64,000 bases of DNA. It comes from Paenibacillus sp. 481 (lineage in GTDB: Bacteria; Bacillota; Bacilli; Paenibacillales; Paenibacillaceae). Below the pieces are notes generated by a model that ran no database searches, was not told the origin of the DNA, and saw only the letters and a list, made by a program, of their open reading frames with translations. The stretch lies in assembly GCF_021223605.1 (NCBI RefSeq), contig NZ_CP075175.1:5349501-5413500 (forward strand). The letters run 5' to 3'. This document shows, one piece after another, positions 1-9,546 of this stretch. The translations under genes were made by a program, and so were the position numbers. Position 1 is the stretch's first letter; every line of letters starts with the position of its first letter.

Positions 1-572
1 CAAGACTGCTGCTGTACCGGAGAAATCCCCGGCCCTCCACTTGTAATTACAAAAGCAATTTCTTTGGATTGTGCCGCTGCTATAGGGGCCACCCATCCAC
101 CTTCACTGATTCCCCACACGCCGACCTTGCTTTTTATAACGTCCGGCCGTTTTTGTAAAGCTTGTACGCCAGCAATTAAATCTTGCGCCAACAGTTCATA
201 GGAACGATTCGTTTTGGAGTAACCTTTACTGCGCTTGTTATACAGCAATGTCGCGATTCCCGCGTTAGCGAACACCTCAGCTTCTTTGCGAACCGCTGTT
301 TGACTCCCGCCACCGCGCTCTGTCGTACCGGAACCATGTGCCAGCACAATGCCAGGATGCATGGCAGCTTGTCCATTTGGAATCAACATCGTGCCGTTAA
401 TGACTTCTTCAAATGGACCTGTGCCGCTCACAAAAGTAACTTTTTCCTCTCGGAATGGTGCTGAATTAGTAGGTGTTGCATGTGCCCAACCATACGGAAA
501 CAGCACGAAAGTTAAGGTTACCGCTATAAAAAAATAGATTGCTTTGCGGACAACATTTGCATAGGTATGCAT
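1..572 (-). CDS. exported alpha/beta hydrolase, 3' part outside window
   Basis: The first 190 codons of a secreted serine hydrolase; the frame stays open to base 1, so the C-terminus with the acid and His of the triad is missing. The ATG at 572 is preceded by AAAGGGGA. Residues 1-32 form a signal peptide (basic start, hydrophobic core, AHA cleavage region). The body has the oxyanion-side motif LAHGSG and the nucleophile elbow GISEGG (Ser at the centre), as in dienelactone-hydrolase/prolyl-oligopeptidase-type alpha/beta hydrolases. The substrate cannot be told. It is monocistronic at its 5' side, 412 bases from ahpF, which runs in the same direction but ends in a terminator. Confidence 0.8.
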   Translation of the reverse strand, partial: MHTYANVVRKAIYFFIAVTLTFVLFPYGWAHATPTNSAPFREEKVTFVSGTGPFEEVINGTMLIPNGQAAMHPGIVLAHGSGTTERGGGSQTAVRKEAEVFANAGIATLLYNKRSKGYSKTNRSYELLAQDLIAGVQALQKRPDVIKSKVGVWGISEGGWVAPIAAAQSKEIAFVITSGGPGISPVQQQS

Positions 573-984
573 AAATTCGTTCCCCTTTCTTTAGTCAAAG
601 ACAAAAAATATATAAAATACACTTTCAGACGAGTCCGTCTATGGCCGCCAGTCGTGGTGAGCCCGTTATTGTTCATTACGTAAGTCATGTCGTGTATTAC
701 AAAGTAAGGGATGCGTGATGTAAAGACGATTGTACCGATGTTTGTCATGATGTAGGTTTGGATAAAGAAGATTATTGTGTCTTTAAAACGGGAAAATGGA
801 GGGACTACTTAGGAAGTCAGACAAAATAGATGTCACACCTATAGGTTAGACTGTCAAATCAGTTCATCACCCTTCGTTTAGCAAAACAATGCAAAAGAGC
901 AGCCCCCATTTTATAAAAATGAGGGCTGCTCTTCGCTTACCTATCAAGAAATAGGAAGCACTTGCTGTTTAATTACAATATCAA
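573..984. other. intergenic region between ahpF and the hydrolase
   Basis: No convincing gene. It holds the ahpF terminator (near 892-932) and, closer to 573, the presumed promoter and leader of the exported hydrolase. The short open frame at 524-748 has no ribosome site and overlaps the hydrolase start. Confidence 0.5.
892..932 (-). terminator. rho-independent terminator after ahpF
   Basis: Perfect 10-bp stem: AGAGCAGCCC at 896-905 pairs with GGGCTGCTCT at 923-932. On the minus strand it is followed by TTTTGC. It lies 52 bases past the ahpF stop. Confidence 0.8.
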
Positions 985-2514
985 TTAATTGCGAATAAGA
1001 TAATCGAAAGCGCCTAAAGCTGCAGTCGCACCAGATCCCATAGAAATGATAATCTGCTTGTATGGACTATTCGTACAATCACCGGCAGCAAATACGCCAG
1101 GTACGTTTGTAGCACCATGGCTGTCAACCACGATTTCACCCATGCGAGTACGTTCAACCGTGTCAGCTAACCAATCTGTGTTCGGCACAAGACCGATTTG
1201 TACAAATACACCTTGCAATTCGATATGCTTCTCTGCTCCAGTATCACGTTCGATGTAAGTGATACCGTTAAGCTTGTCCGTTCCGGTTAATTCTTTTGTC
1301 TGCACGTTCTTGAGAACCGTAACATTCGGCAAGCTATACAGACGATCTTGTAGTACAGCATCAGCTTTAAGTTCTGGCGCGAACTCAAGCACCGTTACAT
1401 GCTTCACGATACCTGCAAGATCAATCGCCGCTTCGATACCGGAATTACCGCCACCAACAACCGCGACATCTTTACCGATGAACAAAGGACCATCACAGTG
1501 CGGGCAATAAGCTACACCCTTGTTCTTGAACTCTGCTTCACCAGGGACGCCCATATTGCGCCAACGAGCGCCTGTCGATACGATTACCGTCTTACTTTTT
1601 AGCACAGCACCGTTTTCGAGTTCGATTTCGATTAGATCTCTCTTCTCTAGACGCTTAGCACGCTGCAATTTCATAACATCAATGTTGTATTCTTTCACTT
1701 GCTGTTCAATGTTTGCAACGAGCTGAGGACCTTCCGTGTACTTCACACTAATAAAGTTCTCAATGCCGACCGTATCATTGACTTGACCGCCAAAGCGATC
1801 AGCAACGATGCCTGTCCGAATCCCTTTACGCGCCGCGTAAATAGCTGCACTTGCTCCTGATGGGCCACCACCAATAACAAGGACATCAAAAGGATCTTTA
1901 TCGTCAAACTCGGATGCGTCCGGAGCATTACCCAACTTAGCAAGAATTTCTTCAATCGTCATACGACCGCTTCCGAAAAATTCGCCATTGAGGTGCACGC
2001 TTGGCACAGCCATAATGTTCTTACTTTCTACTTCTTCCTTGAAGACAGCACCATCAATCATCGTATGCGAAATACCTGGATTGAAAATACTCATCAAGTT
2101 AAGAGCTTGTACAACATCAGGACAGTTATGACAGCTCAAGCTAATGAAAGATTCAAACGTGTACTCGCCACGAATGCTCTTAATCTGATCGATGACACTT
2201 TGTTCAACCTTTGGAGCTCTTCCACTAACTTGCAATAGCGCCAACACTAATGAAGTGAACTCGTGTCCCAACGGATTTCCAGCAAACGTAACACCTGTAT
2301 CTTCACCAACACGATTTACGCTAAAGCTAGGTGTTCTAGATAATTGCGTTTTTTCCACTGTTATTCTAGCAGACATACTTGCAATTTCTTCAACCAATGC
2401 TGACATCTCTTGAGAAGCTTCATCTGTACCAAGACTGACTTTTAGCACCACGTCGCCTTCCAATAGTTGAAGGTACTGTGCTAGTTGTGTTTTTATCTCA
2501 TTATCTAGTTTCAT
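985..2514 (-). CDS. ahpF: alkyl hydroperoxide reductase subunit F
   Basis: NAD(P)H:peroxiredoxin oxidoreductase (FAD) that re-reduces AhpC in the cytoplasm. The 509 residues match the family length. The N-terminal tandem thioredoxin-like domain carries the redox pair CHNC (128-131). The FAD site GGGPSG starts near 215, the catalytic disulfide is CPHC (337-340), and the NAD fold VVGGGNSG follows. The start at 2514 has an AAGGTG-type ribosome site. It is 13 bases after ahpC and clearly in the same transcript, ending in the hairpin at 896-932. Regulation by PerR is inferred from the boxes upstream of ahpC. Confidence 0.97.
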   Translation of the reverse strand: MKLDNEIKTQLAQYLQLLEGDVVLKVSLGTDEASQEMSALVEEIASMSARITVEKTQLSRTPSFSVNRVGEDTGVTFAGNPLGHEFTSLVLALLQVSGRAPKVEQSVIDQIKSIRGEYTFESFISLSCHNCPDVVQALNLMSIFNPGISHTMIDGAVFKEEVESKNIMAVPSVHLNGEFFGSGRMTIEEILAKLGNAPDASEFDDKDPFDVLVIGGGPSGASAAIYAARKGIRTGIVADRFGGQVNDTVGIENFISVKYTEGPQLVANIEQQVKEYNIDVMKLQRAKRLEKRDLIEIELENGAVLKSKTVIVSTGARWRNMGVPGEAEFKNKGVAYCPHCDGPLFIGKDVAVVGGGNSGIEAAIDLAGIVKHVTVLEFAPELKADAVLQDRLYSLPNVTVLKNVQTKELTGTDKLNGITYIERDTGAEKHIELQGVFVQIGLVPNTDWLADTVERTRMGEIVVDSHGATNVPGVFAAGDCTNSPYKQIIISMGSGATAALGAFDYLIRN

Positions 2515-2527
2515 TTTTAATCACACC

Positions 2528-3091
2528 TTAAATTTTGCCTACGAGATCAAGACTTGGCTTCAATGTTTCAGAACCTTCTTGCCATTTTGCTGGGCAAACT
2601 TCACCTGGATTGTTGCGAACGTATTGTGCAGCTTTGATTTTGTTCACAAGCGCGCTTGCATCACGGCCGATGCCGCCAGCAGTAACTTCAACTGTTTGGA
2701 TAACACCATCTGGGTCAATGATGAATGTACCGCGATCTGCCAGACCTTCAGCTTCGATCAATACATCGAAGTTGCGGGAAATCACATGGGAAGGATCGCC
2801 GATCATGATGTATTCAACTTTACCAATTGCAGGAGAGCTTGCGTGCCAAGCTTTATGTGTGAAATGAGTATCTGTAGATACGGAATATACTTCAACGCCA
2901 AGTTGTTTCAACGTTTCGTATTGGTTTTGCAAATCTTCAAGTTCTGTAGGGCAAACGAATGTAAAGTCAGCTGGATAGAAGCAAACTACGCTCCATTTAC
3001 CTTTGAAGTTTTCTTCTGTAACGTTGATGAATTGACCTTTTTGAAATGCAGATGCTTTGAATGGTAGTACTTCTGTTCCGATAAGTGACAT
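2528..3091 (-). CDS. ahpC: alkyl hydroperoxide reductase C (peroxiredoxin)
   Basis: Typical 2-Cys peroxiredoxin of 187 residues that reduces H2O2, organic peroxides and peroxynitrite. The peroxidatic Cys47 lies in FTFVCPTE and the resolving Cys166 in GEVCPAKW. First gene of ahpCF; AhpF recycles its disulfide. ATG at 3091 follows a GAGGAGAT ribosome site. Two PerR-type boxes lie 89-149 bases upstream, so induction by peroxide is expected. Confidence 0.98.
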   Translation of the reverse strand: MSLIGTEVLPFKASAFQKGQFINVTEENFKGKWSVVCFYPADFTFVCPTELEDLQNQYETLKQLGVEVYSVSTDTHFTHKAWHASSPAIGKVEYIMIGDPSHVISRNFDVLIEAEGLADRGTFIIDPDGVIQTVEVTAGGIGRDASALVNKIKAAQYVRNNPGEVCPAKWQEGSETLKPSLDLVGKI

Positions 3092-3179
3092 GATTTATAT
3101 CTCCTCTTGTTTTATATTTTTTAGTGTATAGAGTAAATTCAGAACTTGCTGTCGTTACATGTTGAATACTGAACTCACT

Positions 3180-3194
3180 TTATAATCATTATTA
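3180..3194. promoter_or_regulatory. PerR box 1 (ahpC-proximal)
   Basis: TTATAATCATTATTA matches the PerR consensus TTATAATNATTATAA at all but one defined position. It lies 89 bases upstream of the ahpC start. Confidence 0.75.
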
Positions 3195-3225
3195 TTTACT
3201 AAACGATGCAATCTGTCAAGCTATT

Positions 3226-3240
3226 TTATAATGATTATAA
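3226..3240. promoter_or_regulatory. PerR box 2, perfect match
   Basis: TTATAATGATTATAA is a perfect 15-base PerR palindrome, centred 46 bases upstream of box 1. A pair of boxes suggests cooperative or layered peroxide control of ahpCF. Confidence 0.85.
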
Positions 3241-3409
3241 ATTGAGAACTTTTTTCAGTCATGTCATTCTTTATTTATTATGTTGCTAATTGAACCCCTA
3301 TATTCATTGCCCGAAAGCGCATCATATCGTAGACACACAGCAAATTGCTAGATCCGTAAACACGTGTTTAGTCTGTGCACCAGCATAGTGTAGCGTTAAG
3401 CCTCGCCTG

Positions 3410-5131
3410 TTAGTCGTATCGCTTCACGATGGAACGATAGTCTATTTTACCGTGGGCATCGATCTGGATATTGTAAAATGGGCTATGTTCTGATACATAG
3501 AGCGCATGGCGACGGTGAGTTAAAAATTTGAGGATGGCTCGTCCGGTAAAGAACGATTCGACTTCCTCAAATAACAATTGTACTTTTTTCTCATCAAATG
3601 GTTCACGATGAAGCTTGTTAAGGAGGCTGCTTACATACTCCTGATCCTGCTCAGGCAAGGACAGCATGAAGTAATTTTCTTTAGCTTGCAGCATCATAAG
3701 TGCCGATACAATAACATCATTACGTAAAGCAATTCCTCCTACAAAACAATCAAATGAATCGTATGAATCCCCTATTTCCCTATGTCTATCTTCATAAGAT
3801 ACGAGTTGGATAGAACATTGTAGTCCGTGCGAAAGCAAAAGCCGCTCCAACACTTCAGCTTCTCGCAAATGATTGACTCCCGGCCGAATCTGCTGCACGA
3901 GAATGCGAATCGTTGACCAAGGGATGTCAGGCTTCGGGCGTACGGATCGCTTGGACAATGGGCGTTCCTCGCGGTTTGGTACGAAGCTTGTTGCTACGAA
4001 TTCCCCTTTTTCCCACAAGCAAAACGCTTCGCTTGAAATCGCATCGTAGAGCCATTGTCTAGCGTTAACATCGTGGAACACGCTAGATTCATTGCCGTTA
4101 AGCAGTATATAATCTGCCCCCTGCTCGATCTGTTCTATTTTTGTGGCAGCATCATTCGGTGCTGCTGATACGCTCGTCGTCAGGCCAAATGTGAGCAGGC
4201 TTGGCGTATGAATCACTTCCACCTGATCAAGCCAAGGCCTGTAGCCGAAATATTGCTCGAAAGCCTCCAGCTTCACGAAGGTATCCGATATGCTCGCCAA
4301 GCGAAATGCCCCTGTCCCTGGCGGTATACCCTTTTCTCCCTTTTCGATCCACTGGTACGGTACAATGGACAGCTTCGGGCTGCACAATAATCGTGGAAAT
4401 ACATAACTGCATTTTTTAAGCTGTACGACTAACGTAAAGTCATCTTCAATTAACATGCGTTCGAACGGAATGAACGTGTTGTATACTTTTTCGGCCCGCT
4501 TGAGTGTTGCCATCACATCTTTGCTTGTGACACGCGAACCATCATGGAAGCGGACCCCCTTTCGCAGCAAGATTCGCCACGTGATCCCATCTTCAGAATC
4601 GATAGCGCGGGCAAGGTTAGGTGCGGGCTGTTGAGAATGGATATCGAATTTGAATAGTGTCTCAAATAGTTGTTCGACAAAATGAGCATCATGCCTTGAA
4701 ATCGTATAGACCGGATCGAGCACGAGGCGCGTATCGGGATGCGGGTAACGAAACACATCCAGCGGTTTTTTATCCTGTACGATGTGTTGCAGACCATAAG
4801 CATCTTCGATAAGGCATTTGATTTCTTCATCTTGGAACAATCCATGTTCGGAGATCAGTTGAAACGCTTTAGGGAAATCTCCTTTCTTCAATAAAGAGTG
4901 AAAATAGCGGTGAATGATTTCAGCTTGGCTCTTCTTAAGTAGAAGACGTGGTTTCTTTCCCCTCCCCTGAAAAGACGTCCAGTGAACGTCGCCCTGCTGA
5001 TGAAGTTGCTTAAGTATGGTCTTCGTATAGCGGGTGGAGCAGTGAAATAACGCTGCCAGCTCTTCAACCCCAGTCTCGACTTCGACCTCATGAGGAAAAT
5101 GTCTGGCAAGCTCAAGCAAATAAAGATACAT
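3410..5131 (-). CDS. SgrR-like transcriptional regulator with solute-binding domain
   Basis: 573 residues from the ATG at 5131, chosen because AGGAGG sits just upstream; the in-frame start at 5164 has none. The N-terminal part (about 1-75) is a winged-helix DNA-binding domain of the SgrR_N type with a basic GRGKKPR wing. The rest resembles the SBP_bac_5 (oligopeptide/sugar-phosphate binding) fold, seen in motifs such as GITWRILLRKGVRFHDG and PGTGAFRL. E. coli SgrR responds to glucose-phosphate stress and activates a small RNA and a neighbouring exporter. The divergent MFS gene at 5234 is therefore its probable target (inference). The effector is unknown. Confidence 0.85.
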   Translation of the reverse strand: MYLYLLELARHFPHEVEVETGVEELAALFHCSTRYTKTILKQLHQQGDVHWTSFQGRGKKPRLLLKKSQAEIIHRYFHSLLKKGDFPKAFQLISEHGLFQDEEIKCLIEDAYGLQHIVQDKKPLDVFRYPHPDTRLVLDPVYTISRHDAHFVEQLFETLFKFDIHSQQPAPNLARAIDSEDGITWRILLRKGVRFHDGSRVTSKDVMATLKRAEKVYNTFIPFERMLIEDDFTLVVQLKKCSYVFPRLLCSPKLSIVPYQWIEKGEKGIPPGTGAFRLASISDTFVKLEAFEQYFGYRPWLDQVEVIHTPSLLTFGLTTSVSAAPNDAATKIEQIEQGADYILLNGNESSVFHDVNARQWLYDAISSEAFCLWEKGEFVATSFVPNREERPLSKRSVRPKPDIPWSTIRILVQQIRPGVNHLREAEVLERLLLSHGLQCSIQLVSYEDRHREIGDSYDSFDCFVGGIALRNDVIVSALMMLQAKENYFMLSLPEQDQEYVSSLLNKLHREPFDEKKVQLLFEEVESFFTGRAILKFLTHRRHALYVSEHSPFYNIQIDAHGKIDYRSIVKRYD

Positions 5132-5233
5132 GCTTATCCTCCTAAAAGGTGAACTAACACTCAAAAGTCATCACTTTTTGTTCCTATTTATTTATTTTAC
5201 ACTAATCGTAACATCAAGGGAGGAAAAACATGT

Positions 5234-6433
5234 ATGACAAATCAATCATTGCACCAGTACCGGAATTTCAATGTGCTCTATGCAGGCATGCTGATCATGA
5301 CGATGGCCAGCCAGATTTACAGCTTTGTCCTGCCGCTATTTATTTATGAATGGTCCCAATCTGCGTTAGCGATGAGCACGATGCGAGTGATGGATTTTGC
5401 GCCTAACGTATTGCTAGGCATGCTTGCGGGCGCGGTAGTCGATCGGATGAACCGCCGGAAAATGATGATGTGGGCTAGTGGTATACAAGCGGTACTGGCT
5501 ACGATCTTAGTTGTGCTCATTTGGCTCAATACTCTGCATTTGTGGCAGTTATATTTGTTCGGGTTTATGTTGTCGACGGTAAGCTACACTTTTTTCAATG
5601 CAAAAAATGCAATTGTGCCACAGCTGTTTCCACGCGAGAGGCTAACGGACATACAGGCCCAATTTTCCATGCTAGGAACTGTCTTCTCGGTTATTGGCCC
5701 CTCGATTGCCGGATTTCTTATTATTTGGCTCGCTTACGAGTGGCTGTTCATCATTTATGCGCTATGCCTTTGTCTCGTATGGGGAATCGTATTTCTGCTA
5801 GATCCCGTGCCATCGCCTGAAAGCGAGTCCACGCAAAATATTTGGCAGGATATGAAAGAAGGGGTCAGCGAGCTGTTTGGCAATAAGACATTGCTTACAC
5901 CCACTTTGGCCATTTTATTTATTAATTTTGCGACAAGCTTGGTCATCGGAGTACTTATTTTTTATGTAGTGGATCAACTAGGAGCAACTTCTAAGGAAGT
6001 CGGCTGGATGTTCTCCATCTCTGCGATCGGAGGCATTGCCGGAGCTAAAGGAATCAAGCTGCTGCGTAAAAAATGGACAAGAGGCGCTATTTTTTACGCC
6101 ATGCTCTGTGTAGATACAATCATACTCGGTTTATTTTTCTTTGCAGTAAACTGGTGGCAGCTCGCCATTCTCCTCGCATTCCGGGCATTCACTACCGTCA
6201 ACGTTAATATTATTTATTTGGCGATTCGTCAGGAGTCTACGCCTAATCATTTACTTGGACGTGTCGCGGGCACCTCTTCCATGTTGATGAAGCTGATGCT
6301 GCCGCTTGGCTTACTCGTTTCAGGCCTATGGGCTGAGTATTTACCAATTCCGTATATATTTCTAATATCAAGTACTATTATCGCATTTCTTGCCATCGGT
6401 CTATCCAAGAGCTCATTTCGAACGACTCCATAA
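5234..6433 (+). CDS. MFS transporter (drug/sugar-efflux type)
   Basis: 399 residues with about 12 membrane segments and the MFS motif-A-like loop VVDRMNRRKMM after helix 2, as in the enterobactin/macrolide-exporter-like (MFS_3) family. GGAGG precedes the ATG at 5234; an overlapping ATG four bases upstream is out of frame. It is divergent from the SgrR-like regulator, an arrangement common for a regulator and the exporter it controls. A hairpin terminator follows. Substrate unknown; sugar or drug efflux are the main options. Confidence 0.85.
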   Translation: MTNQSLHQYRNFNVLYAGMLIMTMASQIYSFVLPLFIYEWSQSALAMSTMRVMDFAPNVLLGMLAGAVVDRMNRRKMMMWASGIQAVLATILVVLIWLNTLHLWQLYLFGFMLSTVSYTFFNAKNAIVPQLFPRERLTDIQAQFSMLGTVFSVIGPSIAGFLIIWLAYEWLFIIYALCLCLVWGIVFLLDPVPSPESESTQNIWQDMKEGVSELFGNKTLLTPTLAILFINFATSLVIGVLIFYVVDQLGATSKEVGWMFSISAIGGIAGAKGIKLLRKKWTRGAIFYAMLCVDTIILGLFFFAVNWWQLAILLAFRAFTTVNVNIIYLAIRQESTPNHLLGRVAGTSSMLMKLMLPLGLLVSGLWAEYLPIPYIFLISSTIIAFLAIGLSKSSFRTTP

Positions 6434-6879
6434 GTGAATCACAACTGCATTCTCATTGAAGATATGAAATAACGAGCAAATAAAAGGCGCTCCATGTCTG
6501 GATGCGCCTTTGTACAAATTCGATGATTAAGCCAATCTGAGATAAAGATTTTAAAGTTACCATAAAGATTGCATTCCTCCTATCAAAGCTGTATTGTGCA
6601 AAGAAGATTAGATGTGTTAATATTTACCTCAAAGTTCCCCCTCTTCTATGTTTTTTGCACAGAAAACGAAATGAAGTCTGTAGCTTAGGGGAATTTTATT
6701 TTTTTGAGCTGGGTTTCTTTTTGAAACACAAGTTACTAAATACGGTTAGGGGTGATAGATGATAGGTTCGATTGATTGAAGTAAGTATCCGCCAACTTAA
6801 GAGTAGACTTCATCGTACACAAAAGCTATCTAGTAGGGAATACGCATGAACTGCCTTAGTTCAAAAGGAGGAATTTGAA
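6434..6879. other. intergenic region before chitinase
   Basis: Holds the MFS terminator at 6483-6512 and the promoter/leader of the chitinase. A possible 36-codon minus-strand frame near 6560-6450 with an AGGAGG at its 5' side overlaps the terminator and is not supported. Nothing else recognised. Confidence 0.4.
6483..6512 (+). terminator. rho-independent terminator after MFS gene
   Basis: Stem AAAGGCGC (6483-6490) with GCGCCTTT (6504-6511). The inner TCCA/TGGA extends pairing, and the U tract is short. Confidence 0.6.
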
Positions 6880-8121
6880 ATGAAAAAAACGGTTAACAAG
6901 CTAGTCGTCACAATGGCAATGGTGATTGGAGCTTTACTGTTATTACCTATTACCGCTTTTGGAGCTCTATCTACCCCCACTTTACAAGTTAGTGCCTCTC
7001 AAGCAACCTGTACGTTAAATTGGAATGGGATCAGTGGTGCCACGGGGTATGATGTGTTTCGCAACGGCACTTGGTATCAATGGACATCCTCTTTATCTTA
7101 TACTGATTCAGGATTAACGAACGGAACGACGTATACGTACACCGTTGCCGCGCAAAATGCAACGACTACACCGATCACGACTTCTCCACAAAGCGCTGTC
7201 AAAACTTGCACCCCAGCAGCAGGCGGCATCTCATTAACGGCTCCAACATTAAATGTAAGCACATCCAATGGATTTTGCACCTTAAGTTGGAATTCGGTTC
7301 ACGGCGCCACGGGATATGATATCTACCGCAATGGTAGCTGGTATCAATGGACATCCTCTTTATCTTATAACGATTCAGGATTAACGAACGGAACGACGTA
7401 TACGTACACCGTTGCTGCACAAAATGCAACAACAAAGCCGGTCACAACTTCCCCACATAGCGCCAGTAAATCGTGCAAGCCATCTGCCGGAAACGGTGGC
7501 GGTGGATTTGTCGTTTCTGAAGCACAATTCAACCAGATGTTCCCTAACCGCAACTCATTTTATACGTACTCCGGTTTAGTAGCCGCCCTATCCGCTTATC
7601 CTGCATTTACAAATACGGGAAGCGATACGATCAAAAAACGTGAGGCAGCCGCTTTTCTAGGAAACGTTGCCCAGGAATCCGGACATTTACGATACATCAC
7701 TGAATTAGATGTAAGAAACCACCCGAAATATTGCCTAATTTCGAATACGCAGTACCCATGCGCTCCGGGCAAGCAGTACTACGGTCGCGGACCGATCCAA
7801 TTGAGCTGGAACTATAATTATGGCGCGGCTGGTGCAGCTTTAGGCCTCCCGCTTCTTACCAATCCAGATTTGGTCGCAACGGATTCCTCTGTTGCTTGGA
7901 AAACGGCCTTGTGGTTCTGGAACACACAGAGTGGCGCTGGAAGAATGACTCCGCATCACGCAATCGTTAACAATGCGGGATTTGGTGAGACGATCCGGTC
8001 TATCAACGGCACGGTAGAATGTAACGGCAAAGAACCTGACAAAGTGAATAATCGCATTAAATATTTCACGAACTTCGCCAATTTGCTTGGCGTCTCTACA
8101 GGCGACAAGCTGGGCTGCTAG
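6880..8121 (+). CDS. secreted GH19 chitinase with two Fn3-like modules
   Basis: 413 residues hydrolysing beta-1,4-GlcNAc links in chitin outside the cell. Signal peptide 1-28, then two Fn3-like modules (about 31-110 and 120-198), a Gly-rich linker, and a GH19 domain from about 207 to the end. The catalytic domain is of the Streptomyces ChiC/ChiG type: QESG with Glu263 as probable acid and Glu272 nine residues later as base, followed by YYGRGPIQLSWNYNYG and GFGETIRSING. AAGGAGG precedes the ATG. The Fn3 modules are near-identical in part at DNA level, so they arose by recent duplication. Cys pairs suggest disulfides. Target could be fungal walls or insect chitin. Confidence 0.93.
   Translation: MKKTVNKLVVTMAMVIGALLLLPITAFGALSTPTLQVSASQATCTLNWNGISGATGYDVFRNGTWYQWTSSLSYTDSGLTNGTTYTYTVAAQNATTTPITTSPQSAVKTCTPAAGGISLTAPTLNVSTSNGFCTLSWNSVHGATGYDIYRNGSWYQWTSSLSYNDSGLTNGTTYTYTVAAQNATTKPVTTSPHSASKSCKPSAGNGGGGFVVSEAQFNQMFPNRNSFYTYSGLVAALSAYPAFTNTGSDTIKKREAAAFLGNVAQESGHLRYITELDVRNHPKYCLISNTQYPCAPGKQYYGRGPIQLSWNYNYGAAGAALGLPLLTNPDLVATDSSVAWKTALWFWNTQSGAGRMTPHHAIVNNAGFGETIRSINGTVECNGKEPDKVNNRIKYFTNFANLLGVSTGDKLGC
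7073..7420 (+). repeat. direct repeat inside chitinase Fn3 modules (period 267 bp)
   Basis: About 80 bases from 7073 reappear almost unchanged from 7340 (offset 267 bases, 89 codons). Differences are few, for example tatactgat versus tataacgat. In-frame module duplication or gene conversion explains it. Confidence 0.85.
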
Positions 8122-8178
8122 TTCAGATATCTAGTATAGAGAACGTCATAATAACTTTATTAGTAGTCAATGTTGTCT

Positions 8179-8231
8179 GAACAGGCTCGGTTAGGTGCTT
8201 CTATGGTGCCCTCCGCTAGCCTGTTCTTTTT
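8179..8231 (+). terminator. terminator after chitinase
   Basis: GAACAGGCT (8179-8187) pairs with AGCCTGTTC (8218-8226), followed by TTTTT. The loop is long, with internal pairing. Confidence 0.7.
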
Positions 8232-8435
8232 GTGTGCGGATTTGGAAACCCGATCACACTCTTAGTCCCTAGTCGCACTCGGATGGCAAATTTGCTTATT
8301 TACTTATTAATGAAGAGATGAACGCGTAATTTCGATATGATACAGTACTATATAATGAATACATTGTAAAGCTATATGTTGACTATGTGCGTGTAGTCAG
8401 CTATTCTGAATAAAGAGTTTTAACTTGAAGGAGCG

Positions 8436-8465
8436 GCGGAAGAAAAGGAATTCCTTTTCTTCCGC
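8436..8465. repeat. perfect 30-bp palindrome upstream of trhO
   Basis: GCGGAAGAAAAGGAA is followed immediately by its exact reverse complement, with a GAATTC centre. It lies 40 bases before the trhO start and is not followed by a T run, so it is not a standard terminator. It could be an operator, a leader hairpin or a processing site. Confidence 0.85.
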
Positions 8466-8505
8466 TATTCTTGTTCTAACATAATTGGAAAGGCGTGTAC
8501 TAGTA

Positions 8506-9396
8506 ATGAATGAATATCGAATTTTACTCTTTTATAAATATATTCCGATTCCCGAGGCTGAGGCCTTTGCTGCAGAACATTTGCAGTATTGCAAAGAGCT
8601 TGGAATAAAAGGTCGGATTTTGATTGCTGACGAAGGAATCAACGGAACGCTTTCCGGCACCGTGGAACAGACAGAGCAATATATGGCGGATATGCGCAAC
8701 AACCCCCTATTTGCCGACATGGTCTATAAAATCGATGAAAGTGAAGGCCATGCTTTTAAGAAGCTATTTGTTCGTTATAAAAAAGAGTTGGTCACGCTTC
8801 GTTACAATAAAGAGCTCAATCCGCACACGGATGGCGGCCAAAGGTTGAGTCCAGTTGAGTTCTATGAATATATGCAAAGAGACGACGTCATTATTTTGGA
8901 TGGAAGAAATGGATATGAATACGATCTTGGTCATTTCCAGAACGCCATTAGATCCGATGTGGATTCGTTCCGCGAATTCCCAGAATGGATTAGAGAAAAT
9001 TTAGCTGATCATAAAGATAAACATGTTCTTACTTACTGTACGGGTGGAGTTCGATGTGAAACGTTGACTGCCGTGCTCTTAAATGAAGGCTTTAAAGATG
9101 TGTACCAATTGGATGGCGGTATCGTCACGTATGGTAAAGACCCACAAACGCAAGGCAGAGGCTTTGATGGGAACTGTTATGTATTCGACGAACGTATCTC
9201 GGTACGCATTAATCAAACCGAAGAAAATATTATTGTCGGTAAGTGCCATCATTGCAGCGAGCCAACTGACCGATATATCAATTGCGAAGATGACACATGC
9301 CATCTACAGCACCTTTGCTGTGATAAATGTGATGCTGAATTCCAAGGATATTGTTCGACGGATTGCCATGAACACGATATGGCTGCCTCTAGCTAA
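8506..9396 (+). CDS. trhO: tRNA uridine(34) hydroxylase (rhodanese-domain protein)
   Basis: 296 residues from the ATG at 8506 (GGAAAGG upstream; the in-frame GTG at 8485 lacks a site). TrhO makes 5-hydroxyuridine at tRNA wobble U34 in an O2-dependent reaction. The N-terminal acylphosphatase-like domain (IADEGINGTLSG) leads to a rhodanese domain with active Cys in TYCTGGVRCE. The C-terminus is a Cys-rich zinc-binding tail (CHHCSEPTDRYINC, CCDKCD). Monocistronic, with its own terminator. Confidence 0.93.
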   Translation: MNEYRILLFYKYIPIPEAEAFAAEHLQYCKELGIKGRILIADEGINGTLSGTVEQTEQYMADMRNNPLFADMVYKIDESEGHAFKKLFVRYKKELVTLRYNKELNPHTDGGQRLSPVEFYEYMQRDDVIILDGRNGYEYDLGHFQNAIRSDVDSFREFPEWIRENLADHKDKHVLTYCTGGVRCETLTAVLLNEGFKDVYQLDGGIVTYGKDPQTQGRGFDGNCYVFDERISVRINQTEENIIVGKCHHCSEPTDRYINCEDDTCHLQHLCCDKCDAEFQGYCSTDCHEHDMAASS

Positions 9397-9429
9397 TTCG
9401 CACCGCATCTAATCAATGAGATAAACATA

Positions 9430-9467
9430 AACCAGTCATAACACAACAAGTGTTAGACTGGTTTTTT
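9430..9467 (+). terminator. rho-independent terminator after trhO
   Basis: ACCAGTC (9431-9437) pairs with GACTGGT (9456-9462), with a nested ACAC/GTGT, then TTTTT. Confidence 0.85.
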
Positions 9468-9546
9468 GTTTATTATCCTGTTAATCCCGAGTACCTCAAG
9501 GCACTAGCTTATCGTTCACACCCCTTCGCACAAAAAGAGTAAACAA

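Larger units (their letters stand above)
3092..3409. other. ahpC promoter region
   Basis: No gene seen. The region contains two PerR boxes and separates ahpC from the end of the SgrR-like gene. No clear terminator for the SgrR-like gene was found here. Confidence 0.6.
8122..8505. other. intergenic region chitinase-trhO
   Basis: Contains the chitinase terminator and a perfect 30-base palindrome just upstream of trhO. No gene seen. Confidence 0.5.

Noticed and set aside
6450..6570. Possible 36-codon peptide on the minus strand with AGGAGG at its 5' side
   Set aside because: Spacing to the ATG is too long and the frame runs through the MFS terminator; a closer ATG gives only five codons.
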